64,000 nucleotides of DNA from CANJBX01 sp035556735 (GCA_035556735.1 DATMFF010000010.1:62001-126000), one strand, 5' to 3'; counted from the first letter of the stretch, positions 54,385-62,767 are shown. Program-made: numbers and translations. The notes: generated by a model not told the origin, from the letters alone.

Positions 54385-55140
54385 TCACCCGCGCCCGACG
54401 AACGGCATCTTCGTCGCCATCACCGTCATGAACAGCACGTTGGTCGCGAGCGGCAGGTTGGCCATGTAGACCACCGCCTCGCCCACGTGCTCCGCATCCA
54501 TGCGCGGCTCGATCATCATCTGGCCGTTGGGCTGCAGCACGCCGTCGCCCGTGACCATGCGCTCGGTCAGCGGCGAGACGGCATTGCCGATGTCGATCTG
54601 CCCGCAGGCGATGTCGTAGGCGCGCCCGTCGAGCGCGGTCGATTTCGTCAGGCCGGTGATCGCGTGCTTCGTCGCGGTGTAGGCGACGGTGAGGGGGCGC
54701 GGGGCGTGCGCCGAGATCGAGCCGTTGTTGATGATGCGGCCGCCGCGCGGCGTCTGCTCCTTCATGATGCGGAAGGCTTCCTGCGTGCACAGGAAGGAGC
54801 CGGTCAGATTCGTGTCGACCACGGCCTTCCATTTCTCGAGCGGCAGGTCCTCGAGCGGCATCGCCGGCGCGCCGATGCCGGCATTGTTGAACAGCACGTC
54901 GAGCCGCCCGTAGGTCTCCTTGATCTTCGCGAACAGCGCCTTGATCGAGGCTGCATCGGCGATGTCCGTCGCGACGCACAGCGACGCGCCGCCCGCGCCC
55001 TCCTTCGCCACCTCCCGCAGCTTGTCGAGGCGGCGTCCCGCGAGCACGACGGCGTAGCCCGCCTTCATCAGCGCCAGCGCCACGGCGCGGCCGACGCCCG
55101 TTCCTGCGCCGGTGACCAGCGCGACCTTCTGTGCAGCCAT
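54385..55140 (-). CDS. Short-chain dehydrogenase/reductase
   Basis: A 251-residue SDR. Cofactor motif TGAGTGVGRAVALAL, NNAG (FNNAGIGAPAMP), catalytic Ser in INNGSISA and Tyr-Lys in AYTATKHA are present. The cofactor-specificity strand LAGRRLDKL suggests NADP(H). Alternative substrate classes cannot be told apart. Separated from the MarR gene by 340 bases that hold two tandem palindromic repeats. Confidence 0.92.
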   Translation of the reverse strand: MAAQKVALVTGAGTGVGRAVALALMKAGYAVVLAGRRLDKLREVAKEGAGGASLCVATDIADAASIKALFAKIKETYGRLDVLFNNAGIGAPAMPLEDLPLEKWKAVVDTNLTGSFLCTQEAFRIMKEQTPRGGRIINNGSISAHAPRPLTVAYTATKHAITGLTKSTALDGRAYDIACGQIDIGNAVSPLTERMVTGDGVLQPNGQMMIEPRMDAEHVGEAVVYMANLPLATNVLFMTVMATKMPFVGRG

Positions 55141-55178
55141 GCCTCGATGCTCCTTTCGTTCCTCCGGCGGCGCGCCTT

Positions 55179-55290
55179 AGAGCATGATCCCGGAAAGTGG
55201 ACACCGGTTTCCGGAAAAGATCATGCTCACACAAAAAGCTAGAGCATGATCCCGGAAAGTGGACACCGGTTTCCGGAAAAGATCATGCTC
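55179..55290. repeat. Two tandem palindromic repeats, family A
   Basis: Two near-identical 50-bp elements with a 62-base period (55179-55228 and 55241-55290). Each has arms GAGCATGATC and GATCATGCTC around CCGGAAAGTGGACACCGG and TTTCCGGAAAA. They lie just upstream of the MarR gene in a 340-base gap; the rest of the gap, apart from the operator at 55436-55447, shows nothing recognisable. Confidence 0.85.
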
Positions 55291-55435
55291 AAACAAAAGC
55301 TAGACCACGATCGCGATTTCAACCTGGTCTGATCGCGGTGTAGGCGCAGCCCGGCGCATCTTGTGGAAGGAGACCTGCGGCCGCAAGCCGCCGTCCCGGC
55401 ATGCGGTCGATAGATTGCCGGCGCGGCAAGAAGGA

Positions 55436-55447
55436 TGTATATGCAGC
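55436..55447 (+). promoter_or_regulatory. Shared operator motif TGTATATGCAGC, upstream of the MarR gene
   Basis: The 12-bp TGTATATGCAGC lies 33 bases before the MarR start. Its exact reverse complement is found before the MATE gene at 55977-55988. An identical 12-mer facing both genes of an adjacent regulator/exporter pair is best explained as the MarR binding site. Confidence 0.65.
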
Positions 55448-55480
55448 CTTTGCGGGCGAGCGTGTGCGGAGGCCGTGGCC

Positions 55481-55927
55481 ATGAGCAAGCCGAAAGCGGA
55501 AGGGCAGTGGGGGCGCTGCACGTGCCTGCGCCTGCGCAAGCTCACCCGCCGCGTCACCCAGATGTACGACCAGGCGCTCGCGCCCGCGGGCCTCACCTCC
55601 AGCCAGTTCAGCCTGCTGGCATTCCTGTCGGTGCGCGGCGATACGTCGATCGGCGCGCTCGCCGACGAACTGCTGATGGACCCGACGTCGCTGACCCGCA
55701 CCTTGCGGCCGCTTGAGAAGCGCCGCCTGCTCAAGGTGGCGGTGGCGAGGGACGACCGCCGGCGGCGCGACGTCGCCGTGACCGAGGCGGGGCGCACCGC
55801 CTTCCGCGAGGCTCTGCCGCGCTGGCGCAAGGTGCAGGCGGACCTGGCCGATCTCATGGGTTCGCCCCGCTTCGACGAACTCAACCGCTCGCTCGACGAC
55901 TCTCTGCGACAATTGACGGCCAGCTAA
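55481..55927 (+). CDS. MarR-family repressor
   Basis: A 148-residue winged-helix regulator. Residues CLRLRKLTRRVTQMYDQALAPAGLTSSQFSLLAFLSVRGDTSIGALADELLMDPTSLTRTLRPLEKRRLLKVAVARDDRRRRDVAVTEAGRTAFREAL are typical, with the recognition helix in MDPTSLTRTLRPLEKRRLL and the wing DDRRRRDVAV. It lies 80 bases before the MATE exporter in the same direction. The shared operator in front of both genes argues that it represses itself and the exporter, with release by the exported compound. Confidence 0.92.
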   Translation: MSKPKAEGQWGRCTCLRLRKLTRRVTQMYDQALAPAGLTSSQFSLLAFLSVRGDTSIGALADELLMDPTSLTRTLRPLEKRRLLKVAVARDDRRRRDVAVTEAGRTAFREALPRWRKVQADLADLMGSPRFDELNRSLDDSLRQLTAS

Positions 55928-55976
55928 CGCAATCCGCATGGCTCGCCGGCTTGACCGCGCGCCTGTTTCACGATTA

Positions 55977-55988
55977 GCTGCATATACA
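55977..55988 (-). promoter_or_regulatory. Shared operator motif GCTGCATATACA, upstream of the MATE gene
   Basis: Reverse complement of the motif at 55436-55447. It lies 20 bases before the MATE start and is part of a larger imperfect dyad TTAGCTGCATATACAGATAA, whose outer TTA and TAA and inner CTG/CAG are symmetric. Confidence 0.65.
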
Positions 55989-56007
55989 GATAATTCGGCG
56001 GCGGTCG

Positions 56008-57414
56008 ATGAACTCGGCGAGGATGGCAGTGGCTTCTGATTCCGGGCGCATAAAGCCGCCGGCCGCGGCCGCATTGGCCTCGCGCGCGTTCATTCTCGAA
56101 GGTCCGATCGTTCCCGGCCTGCTGCGGCTCGGCCTGCCGACGCTGATCGTGATCACCGTGCAGACGCTGGTCGGCGTCGCCGAGGCCTATTTCGTCAGCT
56201 TCCTGGGCACCGATGCGCTCGCGGGGGTGGCCGTCGTCTTCCCGGTGCTGATGCTGATGCAGATGATGGCCAACGGCGGCTTCGGGCAGGGCGTCGCTTC
56301 GGCGATCGCGCGCGCCATCGGCGGCAACCGTTTCGCCGATGCGCAGGCGCTCGCCTTCCACGCGCTCGTGCTCGCGCTGGTCCTCGGCGGCGTGTTCATG
56401 GTCGCCGCGCTGCTCGGGGGACCGTTGCTCTACCGCGCGCTGGGCGCGCGCGAGGGCGCGCTGACGGCGGCGCTCACCTTTTCCAACATCACCTTCCTCG
56501 GCGCGGTGCCGATCTGGATGACGGCGCTGCTCGCGGCCGTGCTGCGCGGCAGCGGCCAGGTCAAGGTGCCGGCGCTGATCACCTTCACCGGCGCGCTGGT
56601 GCTGGTGCCGCTGTCGCCGGCGCTGATCTTCGGCCTCGGGCCGCTGCCGCGCCTCGGCATCGCCGGTGGCGCCGCGGCCAACGGCCTCTACGCGACGCTC
56701 TGCGCCGCGGCGATGCTGCTCTACTTGCGCATGGGACGCTCCGGCCTGCGCCTTGCGGTCACGCCGCTGCGCTGGCGGCTGTTCAAGGACATTCTCGGCG
56801 TCGGCACGCTGTCGGCGCTCTCCACCGTGCAGACGAATCTCACGGTGGCGCTCGTCACCGGCGCGGTCGGCCTCTACGGCACCGCCGCCATTGCGGGTTA
56901 CGGCGTGGCGGCGCGGCTCGATTACCTGCTGATCCCGCTGCTGTTCGGCTTCGGCACCGCCGCGGTGACCATGGTCGGCACGGCCATCGGGGCGGGCGAC
57001 GTCGCGCGCGCCCGCCGCGTGGCCTGGGTCGGCGCGCTGATCGGCGGCGGCGCCACCGGCCTGATCGGTGCTGTGGTGGCGGCGTTTCCCACGCTGTGGC
57101 TTCGCCTCTTCACCGATGACGCCGCGGCGCTCGCCACGGGCGCGCAGTACCTGCGCCTCGTCGCGCCGTTCTACTGGCTGTTCGGCGTGGGGCTCATGAT
57201 CTATTTCGCCAGTCAGGGTGCGCAGCGCGTTCTCGTGCCTCTGCTCGGCGGCACCGCGCGGCTGCTGCTGGCCGGCGTCGTCGGCTGGTTCGCCTCCGCG
57301 AGGTTCGGGCTCAGCCTCGCCGGGCTGTTCGCCTTCGTTGCAGCGGCGCAGGTCGTGTTCGGCGCGGTCTGCGTCGCCGGGCTCGCGTTCGGACGCTGGG
57401 GCAAGAAAGCCTGA
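56008..57414 (+). CDS. MATE-family multidrug exporter
   Basis: A 468-residue membrane protein of the MATE family with about 12 spans. GPIVPGLLRLGLPTLIVITVQTLVGVAEAYFVSFLGTDALAGVAVVFPV is the N-terminal first repeat opening, and FGQGVASAIARAIGGNRFADAQ and QTNLTVALVTGAVGLYGTAAIAGYGVAARLDYL are the matching second-repeat region. Exports cationic drugs or metabolites with Na+ or H+. ATG at 56023 is an alternative start. Paired with the MarR gene. Confidence 0.92.
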   Translation: MNSARMAVASDSGRIKPPAAAALASRAFILEGPIVPGLLRLGLPTLIVITVQTLVGVAEAYFVSFLGTDALAGVAVVFPVLMLMQMMANGGFGQGVASAIARAIGGNRFADAQALAFHALVLALVLGGVFMVAALLGGPLLYRALGAREGALTAALTFSNITFLGAVPIWMTALLAAVLRGSGQVKVPALITFTGALVLVPLSPALIFGLGPLPRLGIAGGAAANGLYATLCAAAMLLYLRMGRSGLRLAVTPLRWRLFKDILGVGTLSALSTVQTNLTVALVTGAVGLYGTAAIAGYGVAARLDYLLIPLLFGFGTAAVTMVGTAIGAGDVARARRVAWVGALIGGGATGLIGAVVAAFPTLWLRLFTDDAAALATGAQYLRLVAPFYWLFGVGLMIYFASQGAQRVLVPLLGGTARLLLAGVVGWFASARFGLSLAGLFAFVAAAQVVFGAVCVAGLAFGRWGKKA

Positions 57415-57435
57415 CGGTCAGCCCTGACGGCCGCC

Positions 57436-58182
57436 TCAGGCCTTCGTGGCGTAGGGCGGACGCGGGATGTTGTTGTGCGCGGCGCGCAGCGCCGCCGACC
57501 AGCGCTCGCGCAGGTCGTGGAAATAGGGTTCGCCCGGCTCGATGCGGTAGGACAGTTCCGCCGCGCAGGCATCTCTGCGCGCCACCATGATGTCGAGCGG
57601 CATGCCGACCGTGAGGTTGGAGCGCATGGTGGAATCGACGGAGATCAGCCCGATCTTGAGCGCGTCGTAGAGATCGATGTCGTGGGTGATCGCGCGGTCG
57701 AGCACCGGCTTGCCGTACTTGTGCTCGCCGATCTGCAGGTACGGCGTGTCGGTGGTGCACTGGATGAAGTTGCCGGCCGAATACACCATGAACAGGTGCA
57801 GCGGTCCGCCCTTGATCTGGCCTCCGAACAGGAACGACAGATCGAACTTCACGTCGGAGGCTTCGAGCGCGCGGCCCTCGACGCGCTGCAAGGTCCTCAC
57901 GGCGCGGCCGATGCGCTGCGCCGCCTGGAACATGGTGGGCGCGTTCATCAGCGTCTCGACCTCGCCCGTCTCGGGGTCTTCCAGCCCCTCGTTGAGCATG
58001 CTGATGACCGATTGGGTCAGCGACAGGTTGCCCGCGGCGGCGATCGCCATCACCCGCTCGCCCGGCTTCTCGAACAGGTGCAGCTTGCGGAACACCGACA
58101 CGTTGTCGAGCCCGGCATTGGTGCGCGTGTCGGCGATCATGACGAGGCCGTCGCGCACGAGGATTCCGCAGCAGTAGGTCAT
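57436..58182 (-). CDS. anbu: Anbu, proteasome-like beta-type peptidase
   Basis: A 248-residue Ntn-hydrolase of the Anbu (ancestral beta subunit) group. The sequence MTYCCGILVRDGLVMIADTRTNAGLDNVSVFRKLHLFEKPGERVMAIA carries the presumed nucleophile Thr2 exposed by Met removal, Asp18 in IADTRTNAG, and Lys33 in VFRKLH. Anbu assembles into helical or ring forms rather than a 20S barrel. It is the last gene of a four-gene minus-strand operon with ATP-grasp, alpha-E and transglutaminase-like genes, an arrangement shared across many proteobacteria, suggesting cleavage of an isopeptide- or tag-modified product. Confidence 0.92.
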   Translation of the reverse strand: MTYCCGILVRDGLVMIADTRTNAGLDNVSVFRKLHLFEKPGERVMAIAAAGNLSLTQSVISMLNEGLEDPETGEVETLMNAPTMFQAAQRIGRAVRTLQRVEGRALEASDVKFDLSFLFGGQIKGGPLHLFMVYSAGNFIQCTTDTPYLQIGEHKYGKPVLDRAITHDIDLYDALKIGLISVDSTMRSNLTVGMPLDIMVARRDACAAELSYRIEPGEPYFHDLRERWSAALRAAHNNIPRPPYATKA

Positions 58183-58265
58183 GCGTCGACGACGTCCTTG
58201 TCAGCCTCGCGGTCCGGGAAGCCCGCGCTGCGGGTTATAGCGAGCTTGACGATCTGGCCGCAACG

Positions 58266-59090
58266 TCAGCTCTGCGTCTGCCGCGAGGCCTGGTCCACGC
58301 TGATCGCGACGGTGAGCGCCTCGGTCCCGCCGCCGTAGCGCGTGCCGCGCACGGGGGAGGCGCTCAGGTAGTCGAGCCCGATGGCGACGCGCACGTGCGC
58401 CTCGCCGGGGCAGACGCCGTGGGTCGGATCGAACCCGATCCAGCCGAGGTCGGGGACGTGCGCCTCGACCCAGGCATGCCCGGCCTCCTGCGCCGTCACG
58501 TCGCTGCGCCGGTAGTAGCCGCTCACGTAGCGCGCCGGGATGCCGAGGCTGCGGGCGGCGGCGATGAATACGTGGCTGAGGTCCTGGCAGACGCCGCGGC
58601 GCAGCGCGAACGCCTCCGGCGCCGTGGTCATCACGTGCGTCGGGTCGGGATCGAACGCGATCTCGCGGTTGAGGGCGGCCATCAGCCCATGCAGCACGTC
58701 GAGGTCGTTGCCGCCGGCCTGGCGGCGCACGGCCTGCGCAAACTCCGCGATCGGCGCGTCCGCCTGCGTCAGCGCGCTCTCGCGCAGGAACAGGGCAGGC
58801 GGGAATTTCTCCACGGTGCCGCGCAGGATGCCGTTGGTGTCCCGCGTCTCGACCTCGCCCTCGATGGCGATGGCGAGTTCGGAGAACGGCCCGTCCGCCG
58901 TGAACGCATGCGTGATGTTGCCGAAGGCGTCTTCCTGGCGGCTGAGCCTGCAGTCGGCCGACACGTCGATGCGCCAGCCCATGACGTGCTGGCCGTCGTG
59001 GTTGCGCGGCGTCAGGCGCAGGAGCTGCGCGACGCTCTTCTGCGGCGCGTCGTAGTGGTAGCGCGTCTCGTGCGCGATGCGGATGCGCAT
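58266..59090 (-). CDS. Transglutaminase-like protease domain protein (Anbu operon)
   Basis: A 274-residue protein of the bacterial transglutaminase-like family. It opens MRIRIAHETRYHYDAPQKSVAQLLRLTPRNHDGQHV, then the catalytic triad: Cys in RRGVCQDLSHVF, His in AGHAWVEAHVP and Asp in GWIGFDPTHG. Such proteins are predicted thiol proteases or amide-forming enzymes. It is encoded 83 bases before Anbu and 132 bases after the alpha-E gene, the second gap holding two palindromic repeats. With ATP-grasp and Anbu it forms a predicted peptide-synthesis/cleavage system. Confidence 0.92.
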   Translation of the reverse strand: MRIRIAHETRYHYDAPQKSVAQLLRLTPRNHDGQHVMGWRIDVSADCRLSRQEDAFGNITHAFTADGPFSELAIAIEGEVETRDTNGILRGTVEKFPPALFLRESALTQADAPIAEFAQAVRRQAGGNDLDVLHGLMAALNREIAFDPDPTHVMTTAPEAFALRRGVCQDLSHVFIAAARSLGIPARYVSGYYRRSDVTAQEAGHAWVEAHVPDLGWIGFDPTHGVCPGEAHVRVAIGLDYLSASPVRGTRYGGGTEALTVAISVDQASRQTQS

Positions 59091-59107
59091 GCGGGTCTCG
59101 TCTCTCT

Positions 59108-59214
59108 ACGCATGTCCCGGAAAAGTGGGTCCCGGTTTTCCGGTGAGGACATGCGTCAAAAGTATACGCATGTCCCGGAAAAGTGGGTCCCGGTTTTCCG
59201 GCGAGGACATGCGC
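59108..59214. repeat. Two tandem palindromic repeats, family A-related, inside the Anbu operon
   Basis: Two 49-bp elements with a 58-base period (59108-59156 and 59166-59214). Each has ACGCATGTCC and GGACATGCG as outer arms around CCGGAAAAGTGGGTCCCGG and TTTTCCGG. The layout matches the 55179-55290 repeats, with different outer arms. They occupy the gap between the alpha-E and transglutaminase genes. Confidence 0.85.
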
Positions 59215-59222
59215 AGGGGTCC

Positions 59223-60164
59223 TCAATTAAGATACTGCTCGGACAGCGTGGCGCCCAGCTTGTTGTTGTCGGCCAGGAACCCGGTGATGAACTCGTGCAG
59301 GCCGGACTGGAAGATGCCGTCCATGCGGCTGTTCTCGAGGCGCGTGCGGATGGCGCGGGCCTGGCGCTGGGTCGGGCCCTGCCGTCCGTAGGCGTTCGCG
59401 ATCTGGTCGAGATGGCTGACGAGGTTGGCGTAGCAGCTCGCCAGCGAGCGCGGCATCTGCTCGTTGAGGATGAGCAGGTCGGCGATCAGCCACGGCTTGA
59501 CGCTGTCGCGGTAGACCCAGTGATAGGCGGTGAGGGCGGAGACGGAGCGCAGGATCGCCGCCCACTGGAAATAGTCGAGCGGGCCGCCGACGTGCTCGGC
59601 CTCCGGCAGCAGCAGGTGATACTTCACGTCGAGGATGCGCGCGGTGTTGTCGGCGCGCTCGATGTAGAGGCCGAGCCGCGAGAACCAGTAGGCATCGTTG
59701 CGCAGCATGGTGCGGTAAGCCGAGCCGTCGAACAGCATGGAGATTTCCTGCACCCAGCGCAGGAAGCGCAGCAACTCGTCGCGCGAGGTCGGGCCGTTGC
59801 CGAAGCGCTTGAGCTCGATCCAGGCGCCGTTGATCGCGTCCCACATCTCGACCGTGAGCGCCGTACGCACCGCGCGCGCGTTGGTGCGCGCCGCCTCGAA
59901 GCAGCTTCGGATCGAGGACGGATTGTCGAGCGAGAACGCCAGGAACTCGACGACGTTCTCCTCGTTCGCCTCGCCGTACGCGGCGTAGAACGCCCCGGCG
60001 CAGCCGGCGGTCGCCACCGTCGAGGCCCATTCGTTCGACGAGCCGACGTAATCGAGCGGGAGCGTCGAGAGGCGCAACGTCGCCTCCAGCGTGCGCGAGA
60101 GATATTCGGCGCGCTCGACGTAGCGCGCGAGCCAATAAAGATTGTCGGCAGTGCGAGAGAGCAT
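59223..60164 (-). CDS. Alpha-E domain protein (DUF403)
   Basis: A 313-residue, almost wholly helical protein. LSRTADNLYWLARYVERAEYLSRTLEATLRLS is the opening of the alpha-E family, with later FRRFVRWV-type segments seen as ELLRFLRWVQEISMLFDGSAYRTMLRNDAYWFSRLGLYIERADNTARILDVKYHLLLP. Function unknown; always found beside the circularly permuted ATP-grasp gene, and proposed to be a partner in its peptide-modifying reaction. Start ATG at 60164. Confidence 0.93.
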   Translation of the reverse strand: MLSRTADNLYWLARYVERAEYLSRTLEATLRLSTLPLDYVGSSNEWASTVATAGCAGAFYAAYGEANEENVVEFLAFSLDNPSSIRSCFEAARTNARAVRTALTVEMWDAINGAWIELKRFGNGPTSRDELLRFLRWVQEISMLFDGSAYRTMLRNDAYWFSRLGLYIERADNTARILDVKYHLLLPEAEHVGGPLDYFQWAAILRSVSALTAYHWVYRDSVKPWLIADLLILNEQMPRSLASCYANLVSHLDQIANAYGRQGPTQRQARAIRTRLENSRMDGIFQSGLHEFITGFLADNNKLGATLSEQYLN

Positions 60165-60197
60165 GGCTAATCCTCCGAATCCGGCAGCCCCTCGGCC

Positions 60198-60305
60198 GCT
60201 CCCCAGCGGGGAGAGGTGAGCAAGATGCGTTGCCCTGCCCCACGGTCACCTCTCCCCAACGGGGAGAGGTCGGCGAGCAACGCGAGCCGGGTGAGGGGGG
60301 ACCGT
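60198..60305. repeat. Intergenic palindromic repeats, family B copy 2 plus a partial copy
   Basis: A full copy at 60241-60305: CACCTCTCCCC-AA-CGGGGAGAGG then CGGCGAGCAACGCGAGCCG and GGTGAGGGGGG. A partial copy at 60198-60219 has only CTCCCCAGCGGGGAGAGGTGAG. They lie in the 177-base gap between the ATP-grasp and alpha-E genes, inside the Anbu operon. Confidence 0.8.
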
Positions 60306-60341
60306 CCTGTCAGCCGCGCGATCGGCATCTTCAAATCACCG

Positions 60342-61760
60342 TCACGAATCCAGCACCCAGGTGTCCTTCGTGCCGCCGCCCTGGCTCGAGTTCACCACCA
60401 GCGAGTTCTTCTTGAGCGCGACGCGCGTGAGCCCGCCCGGCACCACCGAGATGCGGTTGCGCCCGGTGAGCACGAACGGACGCAGATCGACGTGGCGCGG
60501 CGCGATACCCTCGTCGACGCAGGTCGGGCAGGTGGAGAGCGCGAGCGTGGGCTGCGCGATGAAGTTCTGCGGCGCCGACTTGAGCTTGCTGCGGAACTCG
60601 GCGAGCGCCGACTTGTCGGCGCGCGGGCCGATCAGCATGCCGTAGCCGCCCGAGCCGTGCACTTCCTTCACCACCAGTTCCTCGATGTGGTCGAGCACGT
60701 AGGCGAGGTGGTCGTCTTCGCGGCAGCGCCAGGTCGGCACGTTCTTGAGGATCGGCTCCTCGCCCAGGAAGAAGCGCATGATCTGCGGCATGTAGCTGTA
60801 GACCGCCTTGTCGTCGGCGATGCCGGTGCCGACGGCGTTGGCGAGGGTGATGTTGCCGGCCTGGTACGCGGACATCAGCCCCGGCACGCCGAGCGCGCTG
60901 TCGGGGCGGAACACCAGCGGATCGAGGAAATCGTCGTCGATGCGCCGGTAGATCACGTCGACGCGCTTGAGCCCTTCGGTCGTGCGCATGTAGACGGCGT
61001 CGGTCTTGACGAGGAGATCGCGGCCCTCGACGAGCTCGATGCCGAGGTGGTCGGCGAGGAACGAATGCTCGTAGTAGGCCGAGTTGTGGATGCCGGGCGA
61101 GAGCAGCACGACGGTCGGGTCGGACGAGGCGGTCGCGGGCGCCACCGACTTGAGCGTCGCCAGCAGTTCGTCCGGATAGTTCTCCACCGGCGCGACGCGG
61201 TGGCGCGCGAACAGCTCGGGGAACAGCCGCATCATGATCTCGCGGTTCTCGAGCATGTAGGAGACGCCCGAGGGCGTGCGCGCGTTGTCCTCCAGGACGT
61301 AGAACGTATCGGCGTCGACGCGCACCACGTCGATGCCGGCGATGTGCACATATATATCGTGCGGCACCTTGTGCCCGTTCATCTCCGGCCGGAACACCGG
61401 ATTGCGGAACACGAGGTCCTCGGGGACGATGCCGGCGCGCAGCACCTCGCGCCTGCCGTAGATGTCCTTGATGTAGGCGTTGAGCGCGCGCACGCGCTGC
61501 TCGAGCCCGCGCCGCAGCAGGCTCCATTCGGCGGCGGTGAGGATGCGCGGCAGCACGTCGAAGGGGATCAGCCGCTCGGTGGCGTCGGCCTCGCCGTAGA
61601 CCGCGAAGGTGATGCCGCTGCGCCGGAAGATGACCTCGGCCTCGCGCCGGCGGTGGTCGAGGATGTCCGCCGGCAGCGTCTTGAGCCAGGCGTCGAGTCC
61701 GGCGTAGGCCGGCCGGATCGCCCCGTCCGGCGCCGTCATCTCGTCGAATGCCATGGACAT
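60342..61760 (-). CDS. Circularly permuted ATP-grasp protein (DUF404/DUF407, Anbu operon)
   Basis: A 472-residue enzyme of the circularly permuted ATP-grasp type 2 group. It has FAVYGEADATERLIPFDVLPRIL, LNAYIKDIYGRREVLRAGIVPEDLVFRNP, the ATP-grasp core VLEDNARTPSGVSYMLENRE and LFPELFARHRVAPVENYP, VVLLSPGIHNSAYYEHSFLADHLGIELVEGRDL, and GSGGYGMLIGP near the end. The reaction is predicted to be amide-bond (peptide) ligation. First gene of the Anbu operon. ATG at 61760 is the likely start; 61754 is a second choice. Confidence 0.92.
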   Translation of the reverse strand: MSMAFDEMTAPDGAIRPAYAGLDAWLKTLPADILDHRRREAEVIFRRSGITFAVYGEADATERLIPFDVLPRILTAAEWSLLRRGLEQRVRALNAYIKDIYGRREVLRAGIVPEDLVFRNPVFRPEMNGHKVPHDIYVHIAGIDVVRVDADTFYVLEDNARTPSGVSYMLENREIMMRLFPELFARHRVAPVENYPDELLATLKSVAPATASSDPTVVLLSPGIHNSAYYEHSFLADHLGIELVEGRDLLVKTDAVYMRTTEGLKRVDVIYRRIDDDFLDPLVFRPDSALGVPGLMSAYQAGNITLANAVGTGIADDKAVYSYMPQIMRFFLGEEPILKNVPTWRCREDDHLAYVLDHIEELVVKEVHGSGGYGMLIGPRADKSALAEFRSKLKSAPQNFIAQPTLALSTCPTCVDEGIAPRHVDLRPFVLTGRNRISVVPGGLTRVALKKNSLVVNSSQGGGTKDTWVLDS

Positions 61761-61958
61761 GCACGCCCCGTGACGCAGACCTTCCGCGCCGGTGGTTGCA
61801 AGCGGCAGGCCAGCCGGGCAAGGCTCAAAACCATGTGGATTCCCCGGGCGATAGCGGCGATTGCCTCTATTTTGTGCGGGCAATGACTATGGTCTTGGCG
61901 GCACTATGGCCGGCGGGCGCGATGGCCGGCCCGGCGCGGGAAGAGGGGAGCGTGGCGC

Positions 61959-62705
61959 ATGAGTGACGTGAAGCCGGGGACCGAGGTCGTCACGGCGGCT
62001 CTGCTCGTCATCGGCGACGAGATCCTCTCGGGCCGCACCAAGGACAAGAACATCGGCTTCACCGCCGAGTATCTCACCGCCATCGGCATCGACCTTCGGG
62101 AGGTGCGCGTCGTCCCCGACGTCGAGGACGAGATCGTCGCCGCGCTCAACGCGCTGCGCAAGCGCTACACCTATGTCTTCACCACCGGCGGCATCGGCCC
62201 GACCCACGACGACATCACCGCCGACGCGGTGGCCAAGGCCTTCGGCGTGCCGATCGACGTCGATCCGCGCGCGGTCGCGCTCTTTCGCGAGCGCGCGCCC
62301 AACCTCGAGCTCAACGAGGCGCGGCTGCGCATGGCGCGCATCCCTGCCGGCGCCGCGCTGGTGGAGAACAGGATCTCGACCGCGCCCGGCTTCTGGATCG
62401 GCAACGTCATCGTGATGGCGGGCGTGCCGACCATCATGCAGGCGATGCTCGACGCGGTCTCGGGCAAGCTTGCGACCGGCGTGCGGATGCTGTCGGAGAC
62501 CGTGCGCGCCGACGCGCGCGAGGGCGACATCGGCACGCCGCTCGGCGAGGTCGCCAAGGCCAACCCGGAGGTGATCATCGGCAGCTATCCGTTCTTCGAC
62601 GGGCAGGGGCCGAACACCAACATCGTGGTGCGCGGGCGCGATCCCGACAAGCTCGCCGCCGCCCGGCGCGCGGTCGAGGACATGCTGGCGCAGATCAAGC
62701 GCTGA
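61959..62705 (+). CDS. Molybdopterin-binding domain protein, CinA N-terminal-like
   Basis: A 248-residue protein with the MoCF/MogA-CinA molybdopterin-binding domain: TAALLVIGDEILSGRTKDKNIGFTAEYLTAIGIDLREVRVVPDVEDEIVAALNALRKRYTYVFTTGGIGPTHDDITADAVAKAFG. The GDEILSGR and TTGGIGPTHDDITADAVA blocks are diagnostic. It lacks the C-terminal deamidase part of full CinA. Role could be FAD/molybdopterin binding or pyrophosphatase activity. GAGGGGAG lies 9 bases before the ATG. Confidence 0.9.
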   Translation: MSDVKPGTEVVTAALLVIGDEILSGRTKDKNIGFTAEYLTAIGIDLREVRVVPDVEDEIVAALNALRKRYTYVFTTGGIGPTHDDITADAVAKAFGVPIDVDPRAVALFRERAPNLELNEARLRMARIPAGAALVENRISTAPGFWIGNVIVMAGVPTIMQAMLDAVSGKLATGVRMLSETVRADAREGDIGTPLGEVAKANPEVIIGSYPFFDGQGPNTNIVVRGRDPDKLAAARRAVEDMLAQIKR

Positions 62706-62767
62706 GATACGCGTGCCGCGGCCGGCGGGTTTAGCGCTCATCGCGAGGCGCTGTATCCGGTACGGCG

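Noticed and set aside
61748..61966. A 72-codon plus-strand frame ending over the CinA-like start
   Set aside because: No ribosome-binding site, no homology and low coding likelihood; the upstream part is antisense to the ATP-grasp start.
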